Position numbers and translations under genes: made by a program | NCBI GenBank assembly: GCA_050250575.1 | Contig: JBFWOJ010000006.1 | Coordinates: forward strand, 1-64,000 | Direction: 5' to 3' | Source: SHVO01 sp050250575 | GTDB taxonomy: Bacteria; Pseudomonadota; Alphaproteobacteria; Rhodospirillales; Rhodospirillaceae | DNA: 64,000 nucleotides | Shown: one piece after another, positions 1-7,929 of the stretch | Position numbering within the stretch: position 1 is the first letter of the stretch | How the letters are laid out: every line of letters begins with the position of its first letter | Notes under the pieces: generated by a model | Seen by the model: only the letters and a program-made list of their open reading frames with translations | What the model was told of the DNA's origin: nothing | The model's database searches: none

Positions 1-139
1 TCTCTCGCTTGCGCTGCGACCACTTCACAACACTTGAAACGCTAACCCCAAACCGGGCCGCCACAGCGCGGCAGCTATCCCCAGCTTCCACCCGCGCAAC
101 CACCCGCTTGCGCAGGTCCAATGAACAGGGAGATCCCAT
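1..139 (-). CDS. IS630-type transposase, N-terminal fragment (cut by window edge)
   Basis: Reading leftward from an ATG at 139, the translation begins MGSPCSLDLRKRVVARVEAG and continues into CRAVAARFGVSVSSVVKW, the helix-turn-helix start typical of IS630-family transposases in alphaproteobacteria. Such proteins bind the element ends and catalyse cut-and-paste transposition; the DDE catalytic part would lie outside the window. The 46 codons visible are open with no stop. The element end should lie somewhere between 140 and about 235, before the next gene stop at 238, but I could not identify a terminal inverted repeat because only one end is visible. Whether the copy is intact cannot be judged. 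Confidence 0.75.
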   Translation of the reverse strand, partial: MGSPCSLDLRKRVVARVEAGDSCRAVAARFGVSVSSVVKWSQRKRE

Positions 140-237
140 GGATGCTGGCCTCCAATTCCAGCCAGTATCTTGAATCAGAATTCCGCCCTCCTGGGAATCC
201 CCTTCCGATTCAGTTAAAGCCTATCAGGCTCTAGCGC

Positions 238-1548
238 TTACGGCGGAGGTCTTTCAGCTTCCGGCACGGCGGGCTGCTCCGCAGGCGCCGGCGCGGCGGA
301 TGGAAGCCCGGCCGGCGGCGGCTCGGCCGCCGGCGGCCCTGGCGCAACGGTTGGCGGCGTGTTGATGAGCTGCCAGAAACGATCGCGCAACGCGCCAGCT
401 TCCGGCGAAATATCCGTCTCGACGATGAATTTGGCGAACTCATCGGCCGGCGGCATCAAGGCCGGATCATTCTTGATCTCCGGCTTCACATAAAGCGCCG
501 AAGCCGCAACGGCGTTGGCAAGACCCGTGGCATTGGTGGCGCGCGCCGCCACCTCGGGACGCAGAAGATAGTCGATCAGCTTACGCGCGTTATCGGGGTT
601 GGGCGCGGCCTTCGGAATTGCAAACAGCGCGAACCAGGCGACCGTTCCTTCTTGCGGGATCACATAGCGCAACTCGGGCCCGCGGCCCGCCGCGGCGATC
701 ATGGCCCGCGCCCGGTAAACGTCGCCGGACGTTGCGAGCGCAAGACAGACATCCCCGAGCGCGAGGCTCTCGACGATGTCGGAGGAGGCGAATTTGGAGA
801 TCGAACCGCGCACGCCCTCCCAAAGGCGGGTTGCGGTTTCGGTGTCTTCCGCGGCGCCGGACTCGGGCGGCAGGCCGAGATAGCGCAGGGCGATCGGAAA
901 CGCGCCGCGCGGCGTATCGACCACCTGCACGCCGCAATCGGACAGCTTTGCCAAACGGTCGGGGTTAAACAGCACCGACCACGTGTCGAGCGGCGCGTCG
1001 GCCGGCTGGCGTGCGGCGATCTTGGCTTGATCGAACGCCAGACCCAACGTGCCCCATGCCGCGACCACGCCGAAGTGGTTCTCCGGATCATAAGCCGCGG
1101 CCCGCGCCGTGATCGCCGGGTCGAGGTTCTTGCTATTGGAAAGGCGATCGGGCGACAAGTCGCTGAGCAGACCCGCATCGGCGAGGCGCTTCAACCCGAT
1201 GCCGGAGGTGAGCACCAGATCGTGGCTGAGACCGCCGGCGGCGAGAGCCTGCAATTCAGCCAGCGTATCGTAATTGTCGACAATAACCTTCAGGCCGGTG
1301 TCGGCTTCGAAGCCGGCAATCACCTCGCCCGGGAGGACACGGCGCCAGACCAGCACGCGCAGTTCCCCGGACGCAGCCGGAGGCGCGGACACTCCGGCCG
1401 GGGCGTCCGGCGGCACCGTGGTCGGAACCGGGGCGAGCGTCAGATACAGCGCCCAAAACGTGACGAGGATCAGACTTAAGACGCCACCGAGAACCCAAGA
1501 CGGGATGCGTCGGGACGGTTCTTTGGATTTAGAAACGTGTATAGCCAT
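238..1548 (-). CDS. Membrane-anchored periplasmic solute-binding protein (PotD-like)
   Basis: A 436-residue protein resembling spermidine/putrescine-type (PotD/PotF) binding proteins. After a basic N-terminus there is one hydrophobic segment (about residues 18-38, WVLGGVLSLILVTFWALYL), then a Pro/Ala-rich linker and the typical mature start ELRVLVWRRVLPGEVIAGFE followed by TGLKVIVDNYDTLAELQA. The tail is Pro/Ala-rich. The hydrophobic segment has no obvious cleavage site or lipobox, so the protein may be tethered rather than soluble. The start at 1548 (MAIHVSKSK) is preferred over an upstream in-frame ATG at 1626, which would leave only 37 bp before the divergent gene at 1664. No permease or ATPase gene is adjacent, so the ligand and transporter are unknown. 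Confidence 0.8.
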   Translation of the reverse strand: MAIHVSKSKEPSRRIPSWVLGGVLSLILVTFWALYLTLAPVPTTVPPDAPAGVSAPPAASGELRVLVWRRVLPGEVIAGFEADTGLKVIVDNYDTLAELQALAAGGLSHDLVLTSGIGLKRLADAGLLSDLSPDRLSNSKNLDPAITARAAAYDPENHFGVVAAWGTLGLAFDQAKIAARQPADAPLDTWSVLFNPDRLAKLSDCGVQVVDTPRGAFPIALRYLGLPPESGAAEDTETATRLWEGVRGSISKFASSDIVESLALGDVCLALATSGDVYRARAMIAAAGRGPELRYVIPQEGTVAWFALFAIPKAAPNPDNARKLIDYLLRPEVAARATNATGLANAVAASALYVKPEIKNDPALMPPADEFAKFIVETDISPEAGALRDRFWQLINTPPTVAPGPPAAEPPPAGLPSAAPAPAEQPAVPEAERPPP

Positions 1549-1663
1549 CAGCCAATGTGTCCCGCTTTGCGCATCGTTCGCAAGTGGCGCCGCGATGGCA
1601 TGTAATGGTCTTGTGCCGGTGCCCACCGCTCGGTAGGTAAATCCGAAATTTCGGGGCTAACAC

Positions 1664-2440
1664 GTGGCAAGCGAAACTCATCTCTCGGACATACCGCGAA
1701 CGGTGCTCGTCACCGGTGCGGCCAAGCGGATTGGCCGGGCGCTGGCGGAGGACCTGGGCGCCCGGGGCTGGGCGGTTGCGGTGCATTACAACGGGTCACC
1801 GACAGAGGCCGACGAAGTCGCAGCCAATATCCACAAGGCCGGTGCGCGCGCGGTTACGATCAAAGCCGATCTCGCCGACGCCGCGGAAACATCGGCCCTC
1901 ATTCCGAAGGCCGAGCGCGCGCTGGGGCCGATCGGATGCCTTATCAACAATGCTTCAATCTTCGAGCGCGATGAGGCGGATACCGCGACGCTCGGGTCCT
2001 GGGAACGGCATCAAGCGATAAATCTGCGCGCGCCGTTCTTTCTGACGCAAGCGTTCGCCAGACAGCTGCCGTCCGGCGCGCAGGGCGTGGTGATCAACAT
2101 CATCGATCAGCGGATCTGGAACCTGACCCCGCACTTCATCTCATACACCGTCAGCAAGTCAGGCCTATGGACGCTGACTCAAACCCTTGCCATGGCTCTT
2201 GCGCCGCGGATCCGTGTGAATGCTATCGGCCCCGGCCCGACGCTGCCGAGCCGGTACCAGACACAAGCGCAGTTCGACCGCCAGCAGGAGCGTATGCCCC
2301 TCGGCCGCGGGACCACGCCGGCGGAAATCTGCGCCGCGGCTCGATTCATCCTTGAAGCGCCGGCCCTGACGGGCCAGATGATTGCTTTGGACGGCGGCCA
2401 GCACCTGGGTTGGAAACAGGATGCCGGCGACCATGAATAA
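1664..2440 (+). CDS. SDR-family pteridine reductase-like protein (FolM/PTR1-like)
   Basis: Short-chain dehydrogenase/reductase of 258 residues. The nucleotide-binding motif is TGAAKRIG (residues 17-24), the TGxxxRxG form seen in pteridine reductases rather than the usual TGxxxGxG. The catalytic serine is replaced by Asp148, 13 residues before Tyr161 of the YxxxK motif (YTVSK, Lys165), the same spacing as Asp181/Tyr194 in Leishmania PTR1. Together with folB starting 9 bp downstream, this points to reduction of dihydromonapterin or dihydrofolate/dihydrobiopterin with NADPH. The GTG start at 1664 is forced by an in-frame stop directly upstream (1658-1660). The specific substrate is inference. 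Confidence 0.85.
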   Translation: MASETHLSDIPRTVLVTGAAKRIGRALAEDLGARGWAVAVHYNGSPTEADEVAANIHKAGARAVTIKADLADAAETSALIPKAERALGPIGCLINNASIFERDEADTATLGSWERHQAINLRAPFFLTQAFARQLPSGAQGVVINIIDQRIWNLTPHFISYTVSKSGLWTLTQTLAMALAPRIRVNAIGPGPTLPSRYQTQAQFDRQQERMPLGRGTTPAEICAAARFILEAPALTGQMIALDGGQHLGWKQDAGDHE

Positions 2441-2449
2441 GGTGTGGCC

Positions 2450-2878
2450 ATGAGCAATTCCGCGAGCAAACCCGTCATCGAACCCTTGCGGATCGCCGAT
2501 GCCGCCCTTGGTCTGCGTCACGTTTTTGTCCGCGACCTGGTGCTGGCCTGCAACATCGGCATCCACCAGCACGAGAAAACCGGGCCACAGCGCGTGAGAA
2601 TCAGTGTGGACCTCGGAGTCCTGGAAGGGACGACGCCCCATGAGGACAGGCTCGAGAACGTGGTGTGCTACGAGGAAGTCGTCACCCGGGTGCGGGGCAT
2701 CGTCGCCGATGGCCATATCAATCTCGCTGAGACCCTGGCCGAGAGGATCGCGACCGTCTGCCTCCAGAACCCGAGGTGCCGCTCGGCGCGGGTGCGTGTG
2801 GAAAAGCTGGACGTGTTCGCAGATGCGAACGGTGCCGGCGTCGAAATCGAACGGCTGTCTAGAATCCCGCTCCGGTAG
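2450..2878 (+). CDS. folB: Dihydroneopterin aldolase
   Basis: FolB-family protein of 142 residues, cleaving 7,8-dihydroneopterin to 6-hydroxymethyl-7,8-dihydropterin in folate synthesis. Recognisable blocks are VFVRDLVLACNIGIHQHEK, GPQRVRISVDL, a central ENVVCYEEVV (the conserved Tyr of the active site region), NLAETLAERIA and the C-terminal RVRVEKLDVFADANGAGVEI, where the catalytic lysine of the family lies. The N-terminus is about 20 residues longer than in short homologues. ATG 2450 is chosen because AAGG at 2439-2442 sits at ribosome-binding distance; a GTG at 2444 is the alternative. It forms a two-gene unit with the pteridine reductase-like gene. Confidence 0.9.
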   Translation: MSNSASKPVIEPLRIADAALGLRHVFVRDLVLACNIGIHQHEKTGPQRVRISVDLGVLEGTTPHEDRLENVVCYEEVVTRVRGIVADGHINLAETLAERIATVCLQNPRCRSARVRVEKLDVFADANGAGVEIERLSRIPLR

Positions 2879-3328
2879 CCGCGCCCCATCCCCACCGCGC
2901 GCGCCCGACTCGCCTGAAACGCGGGGTTTTCTGCAATCGACTCGCTGCCCGCCGCCACCCGGCGGGTGTAGTCAAGCCAAGTTGTTCACAAGGATCCGAT
3001 AGGGTTTCAAAGACCGATTTGCGCAGCGTCCATTTCTGACGGAGTCGCAACCAGTCACCGAGTGCCATAAAGATATTATTTAAAATCAAATAGATAATAT
3101 TTGTGCCTTTTTATTAGGCAGAGGGAACAAAACCCCACATAGCTTACGTAGACCTCCCGCAGGGCCCTATGTTTCAACAGACTTATCCACAGGTTTCGTG
3201 GATATCCGTCACGAGAGCGTCATACACCGGAAAAGCGGACTTCCCGGACGGCAGCGCCGCCCTGTGGAAGATGTCGGTAAGTGGGTGGGTTTGTTGACCC
3301 GCTATCTCAAAACTCGCAGATAGAGGCC
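2879..3328. other. Intergenic region folB-uvrC with AT-rich segment
   Basis: About 450 bp without a supported gene. The first part is GC-rich. From about 3066 to 3120 the base composition drops to strongly AT-rich (long A/T runs), followed by a perfect consensus DnaA box at 3183-3191 and a related TGTGGAAGA at 3262. A looser TTGTTCACA lies near 2981. The segment also contains ACATAG and CTATGT arms flanking the interval about 3137-3173. The region must hold the uvrC promoter; the AT-rich block could serve this or be a DNA-unwinding segment. Confidence 0.5.
3183..3191 (+). promoter_or_regulatory. DnaA box (perfect TTATCCACA)
   Basis: The 9-mer TTATCCACA matches the consensus DnaA binding site exactly. 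It lies about 60 bp after an AT-rich block and about 140 bp upstream of uvrC. A single box could regulate a promoter or titrate DnaA; an origin would normally need several clustered boxes, which I do not see here. Confidence 0.45.
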
Positions 3329-5254
3329 ATGTCCGTTTCCGACCTCCCCGAAGAGTCCCGGCCGGCCGCTGATGTCGCCGCGCCGGCCGCCGAGACGCCC
3401 GTTCCGTCCATCCACGCCGGACTAGGCGTCCTGACCGAGGCGGTAAAGTCCCTCAGCCAGAAGCCGGGGGTCTACCGAATGCTGAACGCCAAGGGCGACG
3501 CCCTGTATGTCGGCAAAGCCAAGAACCTCAAGAAGCGCGTGTCTTCATACCTTCGCGTCGACCGTATGCCCTTGCGCCTGCAGCGCATGGTCTATGAGAC
3601 GGCCACCTTCGAGGTGGTGGTGACGCACACCGAGGCCGAAGCCCTGCTGCTGGAGAGCAATCTCATCAAGCAGCTCAAGCCGCGGTACAACATCATCTTC
3701 AAGGACGATAAGTCCTTTCCCTATATCATGATCGAAAGCGGGCACGACTTTCCGCGGATTCTGAAGCACCGCGGAGCACGGTCCAAAGGCAGCGAATATT
3801 TCGGTCCCTTCGCCTCCGCTTATTCGGTCAACGCGACACTCACCACCCTGCAAAAAGTGTTTCTACTGCGCAGCTGCACCGATGCCGTCTACGCGGCGCG
3901 CACACGTCCGTGCCTGCTTCATCAAATCAAGCGGTGCTCGGCGCCCTGTGTGGGGAAAATCACCAAGGAGGAGTATGCCGAGCTTCTGCGCCAAGCGCGT
4001 GAATTCCTGACCGGGGACAGCCAAAGCGTTCAGCAGGAACTGGCGCGTCGCATGGATGCGGCAGCGGCGGACTTGCAGTACGAGGCGGCGGCCTCCTTCC
4101 GCGACCGCATTCGCGCCATGACCCAGGTACAGGCGCATCAGGACATCAACGTCGCCGGGATCGGCGAGGCCGACGTGGTGGCGCTGCACCGGGCCGGCGG
4201 ACACGCCTGCGTCCAGGTGTTCTTCTTCCGCGGCGGCCAGAATTTCGGCAACCGCGCCTATTTCCCGGCCCATGCGGAAGGCGAAGAAGACGGCGCTATC
4301 GTCGAAGCTTTCCTCGCGCAGTTCTATGAATCTTTCGCCGCACCGAAGGAAATTTTCACCAACGTGGTACCGCCCAACGCCGAGGTACTGGCGGAAGCAC
4401 TGTCGTTGCGCGCCGGTCACAACGTCAGCGTCAGCCAGCCGCAGCGCGGCAGCCGCCGCAAACTGCTGGACCATGCGGAGATCAATGCGCGCGAAGCGCT
4501 TTTGCGGCGCATGGCGGAGAACACCGCGCAGCGAAAACTGCTCGAGGGCACCGCGCAAGTGTTCGGACTCGCACAGCCGCCGAACCGGATCGAGGTCTAC
4601 GACAATTCGCATATCTCGGGCACCGGCACGGTCGGCGCGATGATCGTCGCCGGGCCGCAAGGCCTGGTGAAAAACGCGTACCGCAAGTTCAACATCAAGG
4701 CCGCGGAACTTGCGCCGGGCGACGACTACGCTTCAATGCGCGAGGTGCTGTCACGCCGATTCGTGCGCGCGCAGAAGGAAGATCCCGAGCGCACGCTCGG
4801 CCAATGGCCGGATCTTGTCCTTCTCGACGGCGGGCTCGGCCAGCTGAACGTCGCGCTCAAAGTGCTCGCCGACCTCGGCATCCCGGACCTTTGTATTGCC
4901 GCCATCGCCAAGGGTCCGGATCGAAACGCGGGCCGCGAACAGTTCTTCATGCCCGGCCGGGAGCCCTTCATGCTGCCGCCCAATCATCCAACGCTCTATT
5001 TCCTGCAGCGCCTGCGGGACGAAGCCCATCGCTTCGCGATTTCGGCGCATCGCGCCAAACGGTCCAAAGCGATCGGTCAATCGCTACTCGATGAAGTAGC
5101 CGGCATCGGCGCCGCGCGAAAAAAATCACTATTGCGTCATTTTGGCTCGGCCAAAGCCGTTTCCGCCGCCGGCCTTTCCGATCTGCAGACCGTGCCGGGC
5201 ATCAGCGCCGCGACCGCGAAAAAAATCTATGACCATTTCCATCCCGGCGGGTAG
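3329..5254 (+). CDS. uvrC: Excinuclease ABC subunit C
   Basis: UvrC makes the 3' and 5' incisions around DNA lesions bound by UvrA2B. The 641-residue protein has the N-terminal GIY-YIG nuclease (PGVYRML ... ALYVGKAKNLKKR, about residues 46-125), a Cys cluster (RPCLLHQIKRCSAPCVG) typical of the family, a UVR motif for UvrB binding (about residues 235-264), the RNase H-like second nuclease domain (IEVYDNSHISGTGTVGAMIV; LVLLDGGLGQLNVA) and C-terminal helix-hairpin-helix repeats (VAGIGAARKKSLL; VPGISAATAKKI). ATG 3329 has GAGG at 3323-3326; a GTG at 3281 would add 16 unlikely residues. The N-terminal 30 residues are Pro/Ala-rich and not conserved in the family. pgsA follows after 9 bp. Confidence 0.97.
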   Translation: MSVSDLPEESRPAADVAAPAAETPVPSIHAGLGVLTEAVKSLSQKPGVYRMLNAKGDALYVGKAKNLKKRVSSYLRVDRMPLRLQRMVYETATFEVVVTHTEAEALLLESNLIKQLKPRYNIIFKDDKSFPYIMIESGHDFPRILKHRGARSKGSEYFGPFASAYSVNATLTTLQKVFLLRSCTDAVYAARTRPCLLHQIKRCSAPCVGKITKEEYAELLRQAREFLTGDSQSVQQELARRMDAAAADLQYEAAASFRDRIRAMTQVQAHQDINVAGIGEADVVALHRAGGHACVQVFFFRGGQNFGNRAYFPAHAEGEEDGAIVEAFLAQFYESFAAPKEIFTNVVPPNAEVLAEALSLRAGHNVSVSQPQRGSRRKLLDHAEINAREALLRRMAENTAQRKLLEGTAQVFGLAQPPNRIEVYDNSHISGTGTVGAMIVAGPQGLVKNAYRKFNIKAAELAPGDDYASMREVLSRRFVRAQKEDPERTLGQWPDLVLLDGGLGQLNVALKVLADLGIPDLCIAAIAKGPDRNAGREQFFMPGREPFMLPPNHPTLYFLQRLRDEAHRFAISAHRAKRSKAIGQSLLDEVAGIGAARKKSLLRHFGSAKAVSAAGLSDLQTVPGISAATAKKIYDHFHPGG

Positions 5255-5263
5255 AGTCGGCGG

Positions 5264-5833
5264 ATGTTGAACCTGCCCAACATCCTGACGATCTCGCGCA
5301 TCTTCGTGATCCCGATCGTGCTGGTTCTGATCGTGCTCGACGCACCGTGGGCGCGCTGGACTGCTTGCGCGCTGTTCACGCTCGCGGGCGTCACGGATTT
5401 CCTGGATGGGTATCTCGCGCGGCGTTCCAACATGGTCTCGGCGCTGGGACGATTCCTCGATCCCATCGCCGACAAGCTGCTGGTCGTCGCCGTTCTTTTT
5501 CTCGTCGTAGCGCTGCCAAGCCGCGTCGACGATTGGGAGCTGTGGTCGCTGTTCCCCGCGCTTGTCATCCTGTTGCGGGAAATCATGGTATCGGGCCTGC
5601 GCGAATTCCTGGCGGAGATCCGCGTTGGCCTGCCCGTCACAAAGCTCGCCAAGGCCAAGACGACGGTACAGATGGTGGCTCTGGGCTTCCTGATCGTCGG
5701 TGACGCCGCGTTCGACTGGATCCCCGCCAAGCTGATCGGCGAAATCGGAATCTGGATCGCCGCTGCAATCACTTTGATCACCGGCTACGACTATCTCCGC
5801 GCCGGCCTCAAGCACATGGACGCCAAAGCCTGA
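5264..5833 (+). CDS. pgsA: CDP-diacylglycerol-glycerol-3-phosphate 3-phosphatidyltransferase
   Basis: Integral membrane enzyme of 189 residues making phosphatidylglycerol phosphate from CDP-diacylglycerol and glycerol 3-phosphate, the first committed step to PG and cardiolipin. The CDP-alcohol phosphotransferase signature DG(x2)AR(x8)G(x3)D(x3)D is complete: D48 G49, A52 R53, G62, D66, D70. Several hydrophobic segments (about residues 10-27, 36-50, 78-100, 145-175) fit the multi-helix fold. It lies between uvrC and moaD, and its TGA overlaps the moaD ATG by one base, so the cluster is probably co-transcribed. Confidence 0.95.
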   Translation: MLNLPNILTISRIFVIPIVLVLIVLDAPWARWTACALFTLAGVTDFLDGYLARRSNMVSALGRFLDPIADKLLVVAVLFLVVALPSRVDDWELWSLFPALVILLREIMVSGLREFLAEIRVGLPVTKLAKAKTTVQMVALGFLIVGDAAFDWIPAKLIGEIGIWIAAAITLITGYDYLRAGLKHMDAKA

Positions 5834-6090
5834 TGGCCATCCACGTGCTCTACTTCGCTTCGGTGAAGGAAAAGGTCGGCCTCGCGGAGGAAGAGGTGAG
5901 CCTTCCGGCAAGCGTCGCAACGGTCGGCGATCTGATGGAGTGGCTCGCAGCCCGCAGCCCCAACCATGCGAATGCATTCGCCAATCCCGGCATGATCAAG
6001 TGCGCGGTCGATCAGACGCATGTCCCGGCGTCGTCCCTCCTCGGCAACGCCCGGGAGGTCGCCTTCTTCCCGCCGGTCACGGGCGGCTGA
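5833..6090 (+). CDS. moaD: Molybdopterin synthase sulfur carrier subunit
   Basis: Ubiquitin-like protein of 85 residues ending in the required Gly-Gly (VTGG), which becomes the C-terminal thiocarboxylate that donates sulfur to precursor Z. The N-terminal strand MAIHVLYFASVKEKVG and the block REVAFFPPVTGG are typical of MoaD. The start overlaps the pgsA stop by one base and moaE starts 1 bp after the stop, matching the MoaD-MoaE heterotetramer partnership. Confidence 0.95.
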   Translation: MAIHVLYFASVKEKVGLAEEEVSLPASVATVGDLMEWLAARSPNHANAFANPGMIKCAVDQTHVPASSLLGNAREVAFFPPVTGG

Positions 6091-6091
6091 G

Positions 6092-6562
6092 ATGAGCGCA
6101 GCACGGGTCCAACGTGAACCATTCGATCCCGGCGCCGCGCTGAATGCCTTCCTGAAAGACACGCCGCAGGCCGGCGGTATCGCGGTGTTCGTGGGCCAGA
6201 TGCGCGATTTCCGCGGCGCAGACCGCGGAACCGGCGAGGCCGTCAGCGCCATGACGCTCGAGCACTATCCGGGCATGGCCGAACGCGAACTCGGCACCCT
6301 GGTCGACGAAGCGCGCAGCCGATGGAAACTCGACAACGTGATGGTGATTCATCGCACCGGCGAACTCGCGCCGGCAGATCCCATCGTGTTCGTGGCCACG
6401 GCCTCAGCGCACCGCGCCGATGCACTGGATGCGTGCAGTTTCCTGATCGACTGGCTGAAGACCAAAGCGCCCTTCTGGAAGAAGGAAGTGACCGCGAGCG
6501 GCGCGCAGTGGGTCGAGGCCTGCAGCAGCGACGATGCGCGCGCCATGCGCTGGCAAAAGTAA
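6092..6562 (+). CDS. moaE: Molybdopterin synthase catalytic subunit
   Basis: MoaE, 156 residues, inserts two sulfurs into cyclic pyranopterin monophosphate with thiocarboxylated MoaD as donor. Seen are GGIAVFVGQMRDF (family GxxxxFxGxVR block), MTLEHYPGMAE, VMVIHRTGEL, the helix AHRADALDACSFLIDWLKTK and the catalytic-lysine block APFWKKE. ATG 6092 follows the moaD stop by 1 bp; a longer reading frame starting at 6020 inside moaD is rejected because it would translate moaD out of frame. A moaB gene lies at the far end of the window. Confidence 0.95.
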   Translation: MSAARVQREPFDPGAALNAFLKDTPQAGGIAVFVGQMRDFRGADRGTGEAVSAMTLEHYPGMAERELGTLVDEARSRWKLDNVMVIHRTGELAPADPIVFVATASAHRADALDACSFLIDWLKTKAPFWKKEVTASGAQWVEACSSDDARAMRWQK

Positions 6563-6768
6563 AAGCGCCCTTAAGAATCAGGCCTTTCTCGTTGCAATCG
6601 GGTCTGCGTAAACGCTGTGGTTGCGGAGATTCATGCAACGTCGCGCGGGCGATAACCGTTAGTATGGCGTCACTGGTGCAGTTGTTTTGCCGCCGGCTAG
6701 AACCGAAGAACTTGGTACGACGGCCGGCGTGGCAGAGACGGAGATCGATCAAAGGCTGGTTTTGCGAT

Positions 6769-6820
6769 GGGCCGCGATCGGGCGCAAAAACCGGTTTCCA
6801 CTTTTTGCTGATCGCGGCCC
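6769..6820. repeat. Long interrupted palindrome (REP-like element) upstream of unknown gene
   Basis: GGGCCGCGATC at 6769-6779 pairs perfectly with GATCGCGGCCC at 6810-6820; inside it GCAAAAA (6784-6790) pairs with TTTTTGC (6802-6808), leaving a loop of 11 bases (6791-6801) with an ACCGGTTTCCAC-like core. It looks like the short palindromic intergenic elements found in multiple copies in alphaproteobacterial genomes, but only one copy was noticed here. It ends 14 bp before the start codon at 6835, so it would form a strong hairpin just ahead of the ribosome-binding site. Confidence 0.6.
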
Positions 6821-6834
6821 AGAAGGGCGACTCC

Positions 6835-7914
6835 ATGGGCGGTTTATTCGATATCGTTCAGTACGAGGTACAGGTTCTGCAGGACGGACATTGGACCGTC
6901 CGCGCGCGCTATACGCGCTCGGAACGAGATCATGCCTTCACCGAAGCGCGGCGCATCGATCTTAACGAAAGCCATCCGGCGCGCGTGGTGCGCGACGTCT
7001 ACGATCCCCAAAACGGACGTAGCCAGGAATTCACGATCTTCATGAGCGACCGGGCGAAGATGTTCAAACCCGGTGCGCCGCCGTCGACGCGCGGCAAGGC
7101 AACGCCGCGCGCGGCGCAGCGGGCGGTGGCGGAGCGCAGCAACGAACGCCGCGCGCCCTTCGCGTTCCGCATGACCATGGCGGTCGGCGTCGGGGTGGTG
7201 ACCGCCCTCCTGATCACCGCCATCACGACCTGGGCCTTCACCGAACGGCAGGAGACGTTTGCGAGCGTGCTTGCGCGCTCGCCGGCGCCGGGATCGGCGA
7301 TGACGCTGTTCGTGACAGTGGTTCTGTTTAGCGTCTTCACGCTGCTGCGCGGTCCGCTCGGCATCTCGCGCCTGGCGCGCACGATCGGTACGTACTTCGA
7401 CGGTCTCCACACAGGCCCGGGCGATGCCGTATCACCGGCCCGGGAGCCGCAGGCGCCCCGGCTGCGCAGGGAACCCGTCCTGCGCGCGACAGCGCCAGTG
7501 ATCGATCACGACAGTCACGTGCTCTCCTTATCGCGCGTCATGCTGGTGCGGTTCTTCACGGAAGCGGCGCCGCCCAATGCGGCCAAGGCGATGGAGGACT
7601 CCCTGGGCCTGCGGGGGCTTGCGCTCTTTCTTGCCGGAGCGGCGAGCGAATTGGCCTCGCATCTCGAGATGCCTTCCGCGACGGAACTGCTGACACACGT
7701 CACACCGACGCTGCTGCAGGATGCGACCAAGGAAGCCCTTCGAGAGCTGCGGGCGGTGGGCCCCGCCGATGCCGCCCTGATCGCCACCGGCCGGACGGGC
7801 ATGCGCAAATACGTGAGCGCGGCCGACGAACACCCGTCCATGTCTGGCGCGCTCGTAGCTTGGCATAAAGCCGTTCGCGCCGAAGCGCCGCCGCCACAGG
7901 CGAAAGCGTCTTAG
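6835..7914 (+). CDS. Hypothetical two-TM membrane protein
   Basis: 359 residues, family not recognised. Residues 1-75 form a soluble N-terminal region (GLFDIVQYEVQVLQDGHWTV ... MSDRAKMFKP), then a basic linker, two hydrophobic segments (about 112-135 and 154-172), and a soluble C-terminal half containing a helical Ala/Leu-rich stretch (GLALFLAGAASELASHLEM). A reading frame open from 6322 is rejected because its upstream part is antisense-like out-of-frame moaE. ATG 6835 has AGAAGG at 6821-6826. The N-terminal part could sense or bind something at the membrane, but no catalytic motif is visible. The palindrome just upstream may affect expression. Confidence 0.75.
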   Translation: MGGLFDIVQYEVQVLQDGHWTVRARYTRSERDHAFTEARRIDLNESHPARVVRDVYDPQNGRSQEFTIFMSDRAKMFKPGAPPSTRGKATPRAAQRAVAERSNERRAPFAFRMTMAVGVGVVTALLITAITTWAFTERQETFASVLARSPAPGSAMTLFVTVVLFSVFTLLRGPLGISRLARTIGTYFDGLHTGPGDAVSPAREPQAPRLRREPVLRATAPVIDHDSHVLSLSRVMLVRFFTEAAPPNAAKAMEDSLGLRGLALFLAGAASELASHLEMPSATELLTHVTPTLLQDATKEALRELRAVGPADAALIATGRTGMRKYVSAADEHPSMSGALVAWHKAVRAEAPPPQAKAS

Positions 7915-7929
7915 CCCTGGAAACAAGAA

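Noticed and set aside
652..1479. Long plus-strand frame antisense to the solute-binding protein
   Set aside because: High-GC shadow frame; the opposite strand encodes a recognisable protein with a membrane anchor and conserved blocks.
2879..3328. Replication origin upstream of uvrC
   Set aside because: Only one perfect DnaA box near the AT-rich block and no neighbouring replication genes; kept as a low-interest observation rather than a feature call.
3281..3328. Upstream GTG start for uvrC at 3281
   Set aside because: Would add 16 residues unlike the family; ATG 3329 has a proper ribosome-binding site.
6322..6834. N-terminal extension of the unknown membrane protein frame
   Set aside because: This part overlaps moaE in another frame and the palindrome; ATG 6835 with AGAAGG is the credible start.
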